Part shown: positions 12,078-35,487 of the stretch, piece by piece
Numbering within the stretch: the first letter of the stretch is position 1
Layout: each line of letters begins with the position of its first letter
NCBI RefSeq assembly: GCF_901709675.1
Contig: NC_051100.1
Location: 682,001-746,000 of the forward strand
DNA from: Syngnathus acus
Taxonomy: Eukaryota > Chordata > Actinopteri > Syngnathiformes > Syngnathidae
Direction of reading: 5' to 3'
Length of the DNA: 64,000 nucleotides
Position numbers and translations under genes: made by a program
Notes under the pieces: model-generated
What the model was told of the DNA's origin: nothing
Database searches by the model: none
Seen by the model: the letters and a program-made list of their open reading frames with translations, nothing else

Positions 12078-13437
12078 ATGGCTTATATGATATATTAGTC
12101 AGCCAACGAGCATCCCCACATTAAGTCTGGCGTCAAAAGTGAACGTGCACAACCGATAATCACGTCAACAAAATGTTGTTGTTTCTGTTTCAAACTGGAA
12201 GTCGCTCCCACAATTCCCGCAAAGGCTTATGGGCTGTAGGAATAAGGAGGATTGTGTATCCAGTAATATGAGCCACACTGCCTCTATCAATGAAACGCAA
12301 AGGATAACACTAAGCCTTGCGGTAACGTGGCCAATATGCGCATTGGATGTGTTTTAGAATGTTTTGATCGACCAACTTTAGGCCAACTCATGAAATCAAC
12401 AAATATGACCAGATTCGTGATCATGCAAAATCTCAATGGGCTGGATTATAGGAGCTGGATGCGTCCCACCTGGCCATATTTGGCCACCCAGCCCTGATCC
12501 GTGATAAGGCATCATGCCAAAAGTCAAAAGAAAGGCAGGGAGGAAGAGGGTGAGTTCAAATGACTAATCCAAACTTGTCTTATCATTTTGGGATCATGCC
12601 TTCCCTTAAAGCAAAGTGTGTACCTTCTGAAGTAGCATTTCCTTCAACAAACTGAGTGAGTGCCACCCCCACCGTCTTAATCCAACTCTTTTCTTATCTG
12701 CCTGCCTGAAGGTAAAGCCTGCAGGTCAGACTGCAAAATATGCAGGCCCCACCCGCACCTTAACCCTGCTTCTGCTTCTGCTTCTGCGTGTGTGTGTGTG
12801 TTTAACGATCGCTCCTTTGTATTTGCCCATTCGGTGCGGGTGTGGTTACGCGTAACAATTACTACACACATTTACGTGTAAATAAAGGACGGACGGACGG
12901 ACGGACAGAGGACTGCAAAATCAAGCAGTGAAGCTACTAATTCAAAGAAAGGATGTCTTTGGTCCCATTTGAAATGCATCCATGCATGTTGCTTCATCCT
13001 CGGTCAGGCTAAGATAGTTTGTCAGGTGTCCATGTTTGAAAATTCTCTTTTGTCTGCCGCTGCTACATTAGCTAGGCAAATATTCCGGTATTGCCGTTCT
13101 GACTCAAATGAGGGGGCAGGGAGAGCAAAACTCTCATGTGCGGAATTCACCTACGCAGGGGGTCATGGAATGTATCACTCACTCGCTGGTAGAAAGGTGA
13201 GGGAACGCTGTGATCGTAGCTATTTCCATTGAGCTTTTCTGATCATTCACTACAACTCAAAAGTCAAGCTCAGTGCATCCTGATATGCTCTTTTCCAAAT
13301 AAAAAGAGACGACATGCACGAAAAGAGGAAGAAAAAACATTCTCCGAATGTTCATCATCAACTTGTAAACGAGACACCCTTGACTTCACAGAGCTGTGTG
13401 TGTCATTTTGATTTTCCTCACATAACAATTGTGGGGG

Positions 13438-13490
13438 GGAAACGTGGTTTAGCGGTTAGCACATTTGTCTCACACTACCTTCTACTTCCT
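13438..13490 (+). repeat. Possible decayed tRNA-SINE head
   Basis: GTGGTTTAGCGGTTAGCAC followed by TTTGTCTCACA resembles the A-box half of tRNA-derived fish SINEs (GGTTAGCAC...GCCTCACA). The B-box half is not recognisable. It is not a real tRNA gene. Confidence 0.35.
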
Positions 13491-14168
13491 CTCACATTGT
13501 GTTTTAAAAGCATCCATGTAAGAATAAGCACCCAAAGTCAACTGAGATGAGAGTCCTACTGATCTGAAGTCACAAAATGATCACCCAACTGCAGTCCTGT
13601 GCCGTTTTAGAATAAATAGCATCATTATTGCAGATTGGGTTTGCATGTTTGTTAACGCCTCCCTTACTTTGTCATTTAGCAGCTGATAATTGTAATAGTT
13701 TGAATCTGCATACAGTATATTGCATACAGGAGAGGTGAAATCGTTTTTGCAAATAAAAGAGCCCGTTGAACAATGTTCAAGAAGATTCAAATCTGCAAAA
13801 TGCAAAGGGAAGTTTGCAATCATTTTTGTTGTTTGAATTCATTGACTGTCCTTTAAAAATATCAGAAGGGATTTGTATGGATTAAGGACTCTTGTTACGT
13901 GGGATTGGAATGTCAATTAAAGGTAAAGCCGACGGGACTCTCCAAACAAGACTCGTGCGTGGACAGGTTGCGACTTGATATGACAGGAATGTTAACAGCC
14001 TCACTCAGCAAACTGTCCACGATTGCGCCACAGTATTGTGATGACTGCACACACCACGTCACACAACCAAAAATTCGAGTCTGCCTGAAACCGTTCTTTA
14101 TACTACTAGTGCGTTCTAGTAAGAAACGAAAAGAAGACTCTCAAGTGCCAAGTCAACCCATGGCAGGG

Positions 14169-14182
14169 TCGCCACCTGCTGG
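14169..14182 (-). promoter_or_regulatory. CTCF-like motif
   Basis: The minus strand reads CCAGCAGGTGGCGA, a close match to the CTCF core. It is about 430 bp beyond the ZNF318-like poly(A) signal. Confidence 0.35.
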
Positions 14183-14597
14183 TAAATATTCTATCAGTCA
14201 ACGTTCATCTTCACACTTTTCTGAAGTCCGATGTTTCTTATGGTTGCGCTGGGCGACTTGCAATCTTCAGGAAAGTCATCTTTTGCATTCCTTCTTACCC
14301 CTATGTGGAAATCTATCCCAAAATGCTGCAATGGCTTCTCATTAAACTTTGCTACAGACGTCAAAGATTTTTGGAGTCACTTATCATTGGGTCAAATGGA
14401 ATTATGACACAATGGGCCATTGGCACAAAATGATTGCCACTTGAACATTGAGGTCATAATCAATAGCATATCCCCATCAAATAAGTTGCCTTTCAAATTT
14501 CACTTAGGAGTGACTCTTTTAAAAGCATCGAATGAAATCGCATGATTCCATGATGGATGTGAAATGAGAAGTCAATAAACAGTTTGTCCATCTGTTC

Positions 14598-14603
14598 TTT
14601 ATT
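14598..14603 (-). terminator. Poly(A) signal of the ZNF318-like gene
   Basis: AATAAA on the minus strand (context TTAAATAAAGAAC), about 177 nt past the stop at 14780. Confidence 0.65.
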
Positions 14604-14779
14604 TAACAGTATCGCTTGCAATAACAATGTTTTGAAAAGTGACGACAACAATTTGCACTTTTGTCATTTGTTTAGCAGGGCACATCAAATGGACGTTGGG
14701 CTTGACACCTGCACTTGTCCAAACTTTCTCGTCTCGCAATGATGCCGTGATGCGTGTTTGAACTTGGTAATGTCGAGGA

Positions 14780-17700
14780 TCATCCTGAAGCATCCTTCTT
14801 TTTCTTCTTCTTCTTCTTCTTCTTCTCTTTTTTCTTTTTCTTTTTGTGTGACTTTACTTTGGATCCATCTTCTTGGTCATCGCTGCTGCCGTGGCTTTCA
14901 TCGTTTCCCTTTGCGTGTTTTCGATGACCGTCTTTCGACTTTCCATTGGATGCTCCTCCCTGCTTAACTATGTCCCAATCCTTGTTGGGCTCCTCCTTAA
15001 CTTTTGGAGGGTCGGCACAAACCGTTATGAGCATCTTCTCCTCCCTCATCTTCTTGAGCAAACTACTTTGGCGCCTATGATGATCATCCTCCTCTTTGAT
15101 TCGATGGTAATAATTTCCGTGTTTCCTGTTGTCTCCTCTCTCGTCGTCTTTGTAACTGTGTTTTAGGTGCGACGATGTCGGATGGTGTTTGCTGCTGCTG
15201 CTGCTGCTACAGCTTGAGTGTCCTTTAGTCTCTTCTGTACGTTTACTTACCAGTGTTTTCTACCAAAAAAATAAAAATAAACATTGACTATCGATAGAAT
15301 ACAACACTCTCCCAAGAAATCAAAACATGATGGCAATCCACAAAAAGGGTGTGGGGAATTTGGTGTACAATGGAGATTGATGTATTCGGCTCCCAATGGT
15401 CAGAGCCTAAATTAGTTTGGCACTTCACTCACTAAAGAGATGATCCCATGGCATTAAATGTACACACACCCACCCCTTAATGAACGGACCGAAGATGAGA
15501 GAGACCATATCAACGTTTTGTATCGAAAAGGAAGTACTCACACGGCCACTGTTGCGATTACAATGGATGGCTGCGTGGCTTTCAGCTTGACTTAAATCTT
15601 GGATGAACTCCTCACATATCTGGCAGTAAAACCCCAACACTGGGATGAGGAAATTGAATCCTGCAAGAAAGAAAGAAAAAAATAATAATGAGTGCCTGAA
15701 TGCATGTATTCATGAGCAATTTATATAGATTGCTTTACCGTCCTGTTTGAGCAATTCTCCCACTTCTTTCATCAAACTTTCCATTTGAGTCGTTTTTGCT
15801 CGTTTGGCTTTGTTTCTTTCACTTTCATCACCTGGCTACAAAATATAAAGGACAAGTTCAAGCAAGATGAAAAAGGGCTGAGCTAGTTGACTCGGGCGGG
15901 CAGAATGGCATTCGGAACAGTTAGTTGACAGCGAGCGCTGATATCCTACCAGACGAAATTCTTTACCTTGTGTTTATCATATGATGTCCCAACTGGGTGA
16001 CTTTTGTCCCGCTTCTCCTTGGTTGCTTAAAGAAGCAAAACCAAAATGTAAGGAGTCGACACGCAACAATTGTTATTGACCAATAAAAGCATAGTAGGGT
16101 AAGTATATCAGACAGCAGTTTTGCTCCAGCATCATGTCCAGGTGACACAAAAGCTTATCCTTGATCACTGGAGAGAGAAAAAAGATCCAAAAACAAATCT
16201 TGCATTCAATTTGATCGGACTCAATAGGTAGACAGCACAGCGTAAGATGCTCATCAAAATCTATATGCTGCATCAAACATTGTGTATATTTACGCAACCA
16301 AGGGTCTCTACATTTGAATTGTTCCCCTCAAATCCTTTCAGGGACTTTCATTTGGCAGATGTGCAGGTTATTTGTCACATTAAAGAGCGGCAAAAGTTGA
16401 ATTATCGTCTGTACGTGACAAAAAAAGACATCACTCAGGTTAAAAGGAAGCAGCATCCTTGCAAGCTTGACTTCCAATTTCATGCCATTCTTGGAAGTGA
16501 ATCGGAAAATCCAATCATCTGAAGAGTTGAAAGAATCTCCTCTCTTACCTTCCATGAGTGATTGCAGGGACTCCAAAGCGTTCCGCGTATTGGGGCCTTG
16601 ACATGATTTCAATCCCAAGGCCGCTGGTGGCTGAGGGCCTGATTTGCTATTGTTTGTTTGGCCCAAAGCGCTCAAGATCTTTTGGATTTTCCCGCACTCG
16701 TCTGGATGAGCAAAGACTCGGCTCGATGACGAGAGATTGGACTGATCGCAGTCACGCTGTTGAGTGTTGGGATCCCATCTGGTCATTTCATCGCCTGTTT
16801 TTTCTTTGACTGACTCTCCAGGCGCGAGTGTTGCAGGTGTTCCATAGCATGGATTTTGTCGCGCGGCTTTTTCGTCGCCGTATAAGAACAACTCTTCATC
16901 TTCGAAGTGATCAGCTTTGGAAGCCGTCTGCCATTTGGGCTGAAGCCAGGAAAAGTCATTGCCAACTCTGTCATGAGGCAGGAGCACGCTGTCACTTTCC
17001 AGCGACAAAGTCGAAAGCGCGCCAGGTGGCTCGGCGCCCGGAGCTCGTTGGCTTTGATTGGAGGCCTGGAGAGAGAAAAGCATTGTTTGTGGACATTTAA
17101 GATTCATTTACTGACTACGCAAGACACGGACGGATCTACCTGAATAGTTCGGATTGCCTCTTTGAGAGAGGGCAGCTGATTTTCCATTGCTTTGTTGGTC
17201 ATGACCAACTTAAGTCCCTCGAACAAACGAGCACTACTACTACAACTAGCGGCGGTGTCGTTGCCCATGTGGCCGGGACTCCTTTGCCGCTTTTTGCTTT
17301 TAGCACGGCTGCCGTCAGGACTGCTACTCGGTGACGATGACCACCTAGGCCTGCTTTTTCTGGTTTGGCTTCGACTCCGAGCTCGACTTTTGCTTCTCGC
17401 TCGACTCTTGCTCTTGCTCCTGGCTCGACTCTTGCTCCTCGCTCGACTCTTGCTCTTGCTCCTGGCTCGACTCTTGCTCCTGGCTCGACTCTTGCTCCTA
17501 GCTCGACTCTTTTCACGAACGCGACTTTTGCTCCTGGCTCTACTCCTACTTCGGGCACGGCTTTTAGCTCGAGATCTTCCGCGGCTGCGCTCAGGACTCC
17601 TGCTCGGACTTTGACTCCGCTTTTGGAAAGCCTGGTCCGACTTGACGGCCTCCTTCAGGATACTGGCTGACTTCAATGCGTCAGCCAGGTTGTATTCCAT

Positions 17701-18842
17701 GTTCCCTCTGAGATAATCTGGGAAAGGTTTATTTGCAGCTATGCATCTCAGGAACTCCTCTCCAGCACTGTCACTAAAAAAGGGATATCAATCAACACCT
17801 AGAAGTGGAAAAGGGTCCAGCCCTACGAGTAACACGACATACCTGTTGTCTGGTGTAAGCTTGACAGATGTTGGATTCCATCGGGAACCTGAAAGATGCG
17901 GTGGTGGTGGTGGCGCAGGAGAGGCAAGCTGCTGGCTGCCTCCCACAGTTATCACTGTACTGCGGTCTATGGAGAACGAGCTACAGTGGGGCTGAGAGTA
18001 TGAAGAATTCATGTGAATATTACTTTGCATGAAAGAATTGTGGCATCGATGGCGCATATGCATACTATTTCACGTTCCAAGCAACAACATTTAATTTTTT
18101 CCCTTTACACAGTGGTACCTTTATTTTTGAGTGTCCCAACTTGGCCAATCGCAGCGTACAAATATAGGCAGGCGTTTGTCAGTAGGACAAGTTAGAAAAG
18201 GCTAAAGGCTACGTTTTTAGCATGTACCGTATTCTATTCTATTTCTTCTTGATTCACTCTTTTCCACACGAAACTATACTTACTTTGACATGCTGTGACA
18301 GATCATCTGCCCTGGCATGTCCCAGGAATTCGGAGCCAAAATATCTTGACGTTATTCTCTAAAAACCGAATGTGTATGTCCACTTATTGAGCCCTTCACC
18401 GAACATGACTTTGTTGATACTCGTAACTAGCTTCTTCTTCAAGTATGGCGTTATACCAAACTTGATGACGTAGATGCCGAACCCAATTCTACAATACAAT
18501 AGAATCTAAAATGATTTTTTTTCTCTCTCTCTCAAATATGCCGCACGGTGAAATGTGGAGGTACTTGAGGACTTCATTTTAACTGCTAAAATGGTGCTTT
18601 ACAAGTCCTAGCTACCCTCGCCCCCTTCAAGCATGAGCTTGTCGTGTACGTACATTCATAAAATAAGGTCCTGGAGGTCTTGGAAGAAATTGCCTTCCAA
18701 TCGGCGCCGAAGACGAAAATTGTCCGGACGGTCGAGGAGGTAAGTTTCCGGGAGAAGGCCCACAAGGAGCGCCGACATTGAAGCGAGATCGTGGAACACC
18801 GAAAGAAGGCGGACCGCACGGATGTTGACCGGGCCGGTACAT
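14780..18842 (-). CDS. ZNF318-like RS-rich zinc-finger protein
   Basis: Nine exons: 18654-18842, 17843-17991, 17140-17773, 16549-17065, 16114-16167 (or 16081-16167; two possible donors), 15967-16025, 15739-15835, 15542-15660, 14780-15259. The product is about 765 aa, or 776 with the longer exon 5. It starts MYRPG (human ZNF318 starts MYR). Exon 3 encodes a long RS/SRARSKS array (about residues 155-235). Exon 4 has FEDEELFLYGDE, like ZNF318 DEEKFLYGDEEE, and an ECGKIQKILSALG segment. Exon 8 has LIPVLGFYCQICEEF, matching the ZNF318 finger, with C579-x2-C582-x12-H595-x3-H599 spacing. The C-terminus is Lys-rich and ends KKDASG. ZNF318 is a nuclear protein of over 2000 aa with two such fingers. 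The first finger and the long C-terminus are absent here, so this may be a short paralogue. Nuclear, RNA-processing-related function is inferred only from the RS domain. Confidence 0.8.
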
Positions 18843-19042
18843 TATTTATGTTTTGATGAAGCAATCAAGACAAGTAGGATAGATTCAACTGCACAAAATG
18901 AGCAACCAGCAAGGCCATCGATTCCGTTGCGGTAAAGGCATTGAGCAAATGAATGCGTCAAACCCAAACATATTCTTCTTCTGCTCAAAACCAGATCGCA
19001 TACAGCAAGACTACCCCCTACTGAACAGGAGCGTTATTGCAA

Positions 19043-19048
19043 TTTATT
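19043..19048 (-). terminator. Candidate tmem97 poly(A) signal
   Basis: AATAAA on the minus strand about 250 nt past the tmem97 stop. It is the first one I found in the 454-bp gap to the ZNF318-like start, so it is plausible but not certain. Confidence 0.4.
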
Positions 19049-19296
19049 TCCCAATTTGATTTGTCCAGCTCAAACGTCAACGGGAATTGATTTGTCATAT
19101 GATAATATCATATGCTGAGAGCTAAAATCAAGTGCAGAGACACTTGAAAAACATACTTTCAAAAATGACCTTACCAGATTACAGTAAAACAGCGGCACAA
19201 TTTCCAGGACATTTTAAACTACCATAGGTAAAGGATTGAGTCAATGCACTCAATATAAATAATACAAGATTCAAATAAAAGAGGCCAGGCAACAGT

Positions 19297-20185
19297 TCAA
19301 TTTTTCTTCTTTACTTTGTTTGGCAATGTATTTCCAAATTTAGTAGGATTGTATGTGGATGACAGCAGCATGGTGAAGAGCAGCAGGACAGGGATAACCA
19401 AATATGGAGCATATATTGCAACGAGCGTCCAACGTTCCTGCCATGTTTGGGGGGCCCAGGGGCTTTCAATAGTGTACTGATGAAAAATGATGTGGGAGAG
19501 AATCGGGATCAATGTGGTGGCGACGTGGGTGGAATAAATAATGGCAGGAGTCCTGATCCAGTGACAGCTTCCTAGAAGACAGGAAACAGTTGGGATCAAA
19601 CTAATAAACTTTCTTGACGCGTGCAGTTCACCATGGATTTCAGTCGAGCGGAATACTCAAATTATAACAACTATTCAAACACTCTAGTCAAATAAATGTG
19701 CTTTTACGCACACGTTTCTTTCACAATATCGAAGATTGCTTTTTGGACTCGTAACGCACTCACGCTCGTTTTTTGGTTTTGGTTTCACCATTCAAGTAGG
19801 AGTGGACGTTTTGATGAACTTACCTTTGTAAAACGCATATGCTGCAATCGGAAAGAAAGGTATTTGCAGCAAACCCTCACAGACGATGAAAGATTGGAAC
19901 CACTCTGGCGGCTGAAGGAGCATTGGGTCTTTGAACTCCTTTGAATACCACTGGAATAGGTCTCGCAGCTAGGGGAATGGATGACATTCCGAATATTATA
20001 CGGACGAATGTGTCGAATAAAAAGCCATGCGACGTTACTTGCACCTTCATTTATCAGGCGATACTTACAGCTTGGGGATACAAATATCCTGGTAGAACTG
20101 TTTGCAAGTCAATCAATAACGTGATCGGAATGTGCGATGTAAAATAGAAGACAAAGATTGTTTCTAATAAACGAATGCCCTTCAT
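19297..20185 (-). CDS. tmem97: Transmembrane protein 97 (sigma-2 receptor)
   Basis: Three exons, 20069-20185, 19824-19968 and 19297-19571, give 178 aa (human 176). TMEM97 is a four-helix EXPERA-family protein of ER and lysosome membranes. It is linked to cholesterol transport and NPC1 and is the sigma-2 ligand-binding site (established knowledge). Conserved landmarks are [12 protein letters not shown], with Asp26 equivalent to human Asp29; KEFKDP, with the Asp equivalent to human Asp56; [18 protein letters not shown]; and [13 protein letters not shown] with ATTLIPILS. The end, VKKKN, carries a dilysine-type (KKxx) ER-retrieval signal. The start is the only ATG giving the conserved first helix. 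Introns are GT-AG and phases close exactly. Confidence 0.96.
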
Positions 20186-21157
20186 TTTTGAGAAGCAAAT
20201 CAAAGCACTAGAACAACACGTTAAGTGATTACAGACCGATTGAACGTTCCGAGTCTCAAAGCAATGCAGCGAAGGTGTCTTCTGTTCATGTACTAGTCGT
20301 CAGTTCAGTTTGGAACATGAGAAAGGGGCGGGCGGGCGGCCGGGATGGGTAGGCGGCCTTTTCTCCGGTTGGCCCATCTTCGGTTCGGCCGGTCCGGTGG
20401 TCCGATGGGCAGGCCGGGGCTTCCGGCCACGAAACAAACAAACAAAAGAAGAAAATAAAAACTAATTGGCCGCGGAGGTTGAACCACCCACGGCAACTTT
20501 GTCGGCCACTATACAGACTGAAGACGCCACGCCGCAGGGAAATGAAAGCATTCGAGTTCGCTTGTCGATTCACACCGGCTGCGGTGCGCTTCCGAAAGCA
20601 TTCCGCTCCGCATCGTTTCAATGTTCTCTGGATTTCATGAAGTTGATGGAATTACTGTATACAAACAAGACAGGAAGTCAGGTGTCGGCATGCGAAGTAG
20701 CTCCGACATATTTCAAAATAAAAGCGTTCTGCAACTTCGCCCCGCCCCCCCCCACATCAAAACACACAAAATTACATTGTTGTGGGGAGATAGCTAGCTA
20801 AATAAATGAACATGAGTCAGACAATTAAAGAGATAAAAAATTATCTTGAAATTAATTAAAGTCAACTTAAATCACAGAAACACAAAATGATTACCCTACA
20901 AGAGCTAAAACAAAAGTGTTTACTGTCAGGACCCAAGCTGAAGGCGCAAAGAACAAACTTTGACTTCTGTCACTGCTCTCTTCCTCTATCTTGTCTGTTT
21001 GATTCAACTTTCTACACAGAGGATGTTGAGCGTGACATCCAAAAGGAGAAGTCGGACTGCTACAAGCACGCTGTTGTGCTCTACATGGTCCAAGGCTCTG
21101 TTGGACACGCCCGGCGGCAGCGTGTCGGTCGGGGACGCTGCATGGCCGATGATGAAG

Positions 21158-21199
<42 letters not shown>
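20186..21199. other. Gap between tmem97 and rin2 (tmem97 promoter, rin2 3' UTR)
   Basis: There is a GC/CpG-rich segment at about 20320-20620 with GGGCGG and CCGG-rich words, 140-430 bp upstream of the tmem97 ATG. This fits a CpG-type promoter on the minus strand. The right part should be rin2 3' UTR and starts with a GA-rich tract. I see no gene, and no clear minus-strand AATAAA for rin2. Confidence 0.5.
21159..21197 (+). repeat. (CT)n microsatellite at the rin2 stop codon
   Basis: About 19 CT units. In the rin2 mRNA this is a GA tract beginning a few bases after the TAA stop (21200-21202), so it opens the 3' UTR. Confidence 0.9.
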
Positions 21200-32782
<11,583 letters not shown>

Positions 32783-33018
32783 CTTGGACAGCTCCCTGGA
32801 AAGGCAAATTCAAGCAGAACAATTATCATCATTAAAGCGACGGAAATGAGGTACAGTATTTGTAGGCGACACGCTGAACTGATTTCCAAGGCACAGACAG
32901 ACAAAGTCAAACATTTCCACTCACATTCACACCACTTAACCTACCATGCATGTGTTAGGAATGCAGAACCGACACCTCTTGTCAAAACAAAAGCACGTGT
33001 TGACCATTTTGGGAGTTC

Positions 33019-33203
33019 CATCCATCCATCCGTCCGTCCGTCCGTCAGTCCGTCCGCCTGCCCGTCCGTCCGTCCGTCCGTCCATCCGTCCATCCATCCA
33101 TCCATCCATCCATCCATCCATCCATCCCGCTTGACCCCACGGGGGGTCGCGGCCGTGCTGGAGCCTATCCCAGCTATCATCGGGCACCCTGAACTTTTTG
33201 CAG
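33019..33203 (-). mobile_element. 5'-truncated tRNA-derived SINE with target-site duplication
   Basis: The minus strand reads GTTCAGGGTG, then AGCTGGGATAGGCTCCAGC and CGCGACCCCCCGTGGGG, then a long GGAT/GGAC tail. This matches the 3' third of the full SINE at 54584-54947. The 14-bp direct repeat CATTTTGGGAGTTC flanks it (33005-33018 and 33204-33217). It lies upstream of the rin2 start codon. Confidence 0.8.
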
Positions 33204-33679
33204 CATTTTGGGAGTTCAGGTGCCCAAATGTGTCTTTCCATTTGTATGAGCCATACGTGAGTCAGTGTCCAGGCCGGAAAACCAGGAAGTCCAAGGAATA
33301 TAAAACACTTTGCCAGCACGTGTTCATTTATATTGTCACAGTAAAGTTTCTTGTCAGATTAATGGAATGCCATCAAGATATGACTGAGTGGCAGAAATCA
33401 GCCAAAGATTGATTTATCTGAAGCCGAATGAATGAACAACCTCAAAGCAGCAAATCACACACATGCACAGAAACACAGCATTACTGACAACAGAGAAAAA
33501 TCCTCAGTCCCACCCACTCTATTTAAACACACACACTCATTACAAAGGTAGCTATCAAAGCATCATTCCCACTGCACATGACACCTCAAGCCACTCTTTT
33601 GCTAAAGTGCTTGAACTCCTTGTGGTCAGGCAGACCACCGCCTCCATGGAATCACTGGTCAAACTACCATTTACCATAC

Positions 33680-33790
33680 CATAGAATAGAATAGATCTTT
33701 ATTTGTCATTGTCTCATGTACAACGAAATTTAAAAAGTGCCAACCGATCCGCGCATGCGATAAAAAATAAATAGAATAAAAAGATAAAAA
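33680..33790 (-). mobile_element. LINE 3'-end fragment with ATAGA tail
   Basis: AGAATAGAATAG, TCTTTATTTGTCATTGTC and ACAACGAAATTT are typical of a fish LINE 3' end read in reverse. On the minus strand it ends in a CTATT tandem tail. No coding part remains. Confidence 0.55.
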
Positions 33791-34327
33791 AAACAAGCTA
33801 AAAACCCACAGAAGAACATACACAGACATAATCATTTACGTTTAGCTGCATTCAATGTGACTGCATACCATACTTGACATCCAAGAAAAACTCGGAACCA
33901 CGACGACCTGACGAAGATATGGCCAATCTAAGCCTAGGTCTTGACAGATAAGGTACTGATTCCCCTCCAAAGCACTGCATTACAATTTGAACATCCTTGA
34001 GTACTGTTTATCAATTTGACATTGGTGCAAGCATCACCAAATTAACTTCCCAGCAATGCTACACATGTGCAAGTTATTGTATTACAGTCAATACCTGACT
34101 TGTGACTTGCATAGTACATCACTGTAGTGTTTTGTTGGTCTTCAACAGTAAGAAGTAAGCATATTAGCAGATTTGAGACTTAGGTTAAAAAATACCTTTG
34201 GCTGTGAATGGAAGAAAGAATCATACAGCCTTAAGTTGAGACCGAGCACAAGTGGCAACTTTAAACAGCTATGTAATTACCTTGCAAACAATACATTACA
34301 CACTGCTCTGTGAGTTGGAAACGTTCT

Positions 34328-34356
34328 GGGGGGGGGGGGGGGGGGGGGGGGGGGGG
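34328..34356 (+). repeat. G29 homopolymer
   Basis: Twenty-nine consecutive G on the plus strand (C29 in the rin2-sense direction). Its true length is uncertain in any assembly. Confidence 0.95.
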
Positions 34357-34829
34357 TCATTACAGTACTTAGTACAATACGAAAAGAAAAGAAAAAAACA
34401 CTGCAGGGCAGATTTGGGTTTTGGGGTTAGGGTTATATGAAAGATCACACACCTCAGTTGGGAAAGACTTAAGGGGATTTATTTCCACGACAACGTCATT
34501 TGTCATTAGTTTAAACAATAAGACAATACTAATCAAATTGATTGAGATTTGAATGTTTGATGGCACAATACAAACGAGCGCATTTGAGATCGAGCATTTG
34601 GTCGTTCATCGACGGAAGCCGTTGAAACAGGTGTTGAGCAGCAAGCCAGCCAGCCAGCCAGCCAGTCCGCCCGCCCGTCCCTCAGGATTCTTTGCACGTA
34701 ATTCAATAAACGCGTCACAACAGCCACTACGACGATCTCAAGAAACAACGACCGGCCGGCCGGCCAAGCGCGGAACGATCACTTCCGAATGTCCACACAA
34801 AGAAGTCGCAAAGTTGAAACGATACTTAC

Positions 34830-34900
34830 TCTGCGATGGCAAAATGGTCCGAAGAACCCCCCCACTCCTATGATAAGATCTTTAAGGGTCCATAGCGTAG
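34830..34900 (-). other. Possible rin2 5' noncoding exon (3' boundary only)
   Basis: The minus strand reads CGCAGA|GTAAGTATCG at 34830, a near-ideal 5' splice site next to CpG-rich sequence about 2 kb upstream of the first coding exon (acceptor CCAG at 32798). The upstream limit given is arbitrary. Transcript evidence is needed to link it to rin2. Confidence 0.25.
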
Positions 34901-35481
34901 TCACGTCACCAAACTGTTAATTTAATTCTCTCATTATATTCTCGAAGCAAATAAACTAGATTACGACACACAACACCGGCGCCTTCTTTCCATTATATAG
35001 CACTCGGTCGGTTGGTCGGTCAGTTCCTCTCCCGACTTGGCTGAGTTTCCCTCTTTGTGGAACTTTTGGCTACGTTTCGACGCACGGTAAGACTTCCGCT
35101 TACACCATTTCACAATAAAACAAACACCGGCGTGACATGCCCGAAAATTGAGAAATGATTTCGGCACGGATGATTTCAATTAAAATTATGATGACAGGGA
35201 CGACAGTTAGGAACGATCACGTCTTGGTCAGCCCTTTAAAATAGATAAAATAATTAAAAATAGTAATGATAATAACAATAAGGTACTTTCTATGCTGTGC
35301 TTGAAAGGTGGAAACAAGGATGGCAGTTTCGTTTTTTGCCATTTGAAACAGATGAAAAAAAAAATCCCCTTGTAGAAAATACAGCTGACGTCAGCCCAAA
35401 CCTCATGTCACAATTTGGTGATTTTTTTATTTCATCAGGCATTTAGACAAACAGTGGGATTTTTTTTATTATTATGATTAT

Positions 35482-35487
35482 TTTATT
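35482..35487 (-). terminator. Candidate fam98a poly(A) signal
   Basis: AATAAA on the minus strand about 476 nt past the fam98a stop, with a second AATAAA at 35465-35470. The sequence between them and the stop (35488-35962) would be the 3' UTR. Confidence 0.5.

Larger units (their letters stand above)
8154..14597. other. Intergenic region, cdh1 to ZNF318-like gene
   Basis: About 6.4 kb without a supportable gene on either strand. Open frames up to 148 codons (for example 13899-14345) show no family resemblance or splice structure. Contents include a CT/TC-rich tract at 8593-8650, a GGAC tract at 12887-12904, SINE and LINE fragments listed separately, and two short inverted repeats. The cdh1 promoter should lie at the left end. 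Confidence 0.6.
32798..35480. other. Upstream region of rin2 / gap to fam98a
   Basis: No coding gene is supportable. Contents are a truncated SINE, a LINE 3' end, a G29 run, a CCGG-rich patch near 34740-34790, and a strong minus-strand donor near 34830 that may end a noncoding rin2 exon. About 35220-35480 is AT-rich flank of fam98a. Confidence 0.5.

Noticed and set aside
13899-14345. 148-codon plus-strand open frame downstream of the ZNF318-like gene
   Set aside because: It begins at GTG, shows no family similarity and has no associated exons.
14599-14793. Alternative C-terminus of the ZNF318-like gene in another frame
   Set aside because: It would need a frameshift in the Lys tract. The natural stop at 14780 plus a poly(A) signal at 14598-14603 explains the region as 3' UTR, although an indel in the repeat cannot be excluded.
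17192-17614. Leucine/arginine-rich open frame on the plus strand
   Set aside because: It is the antisense shadow of the RS-repeat exon of the ZNF318-like gene; the low-complexity repeat keeps the opposite strand open.
33019-33126. Regularly spaced CCAT/CCGT repeats considered as a CRISPR-like array
   Set aside because: It is a tetranucleotide SINE tail without unique spacers, in a vertebrate genome.
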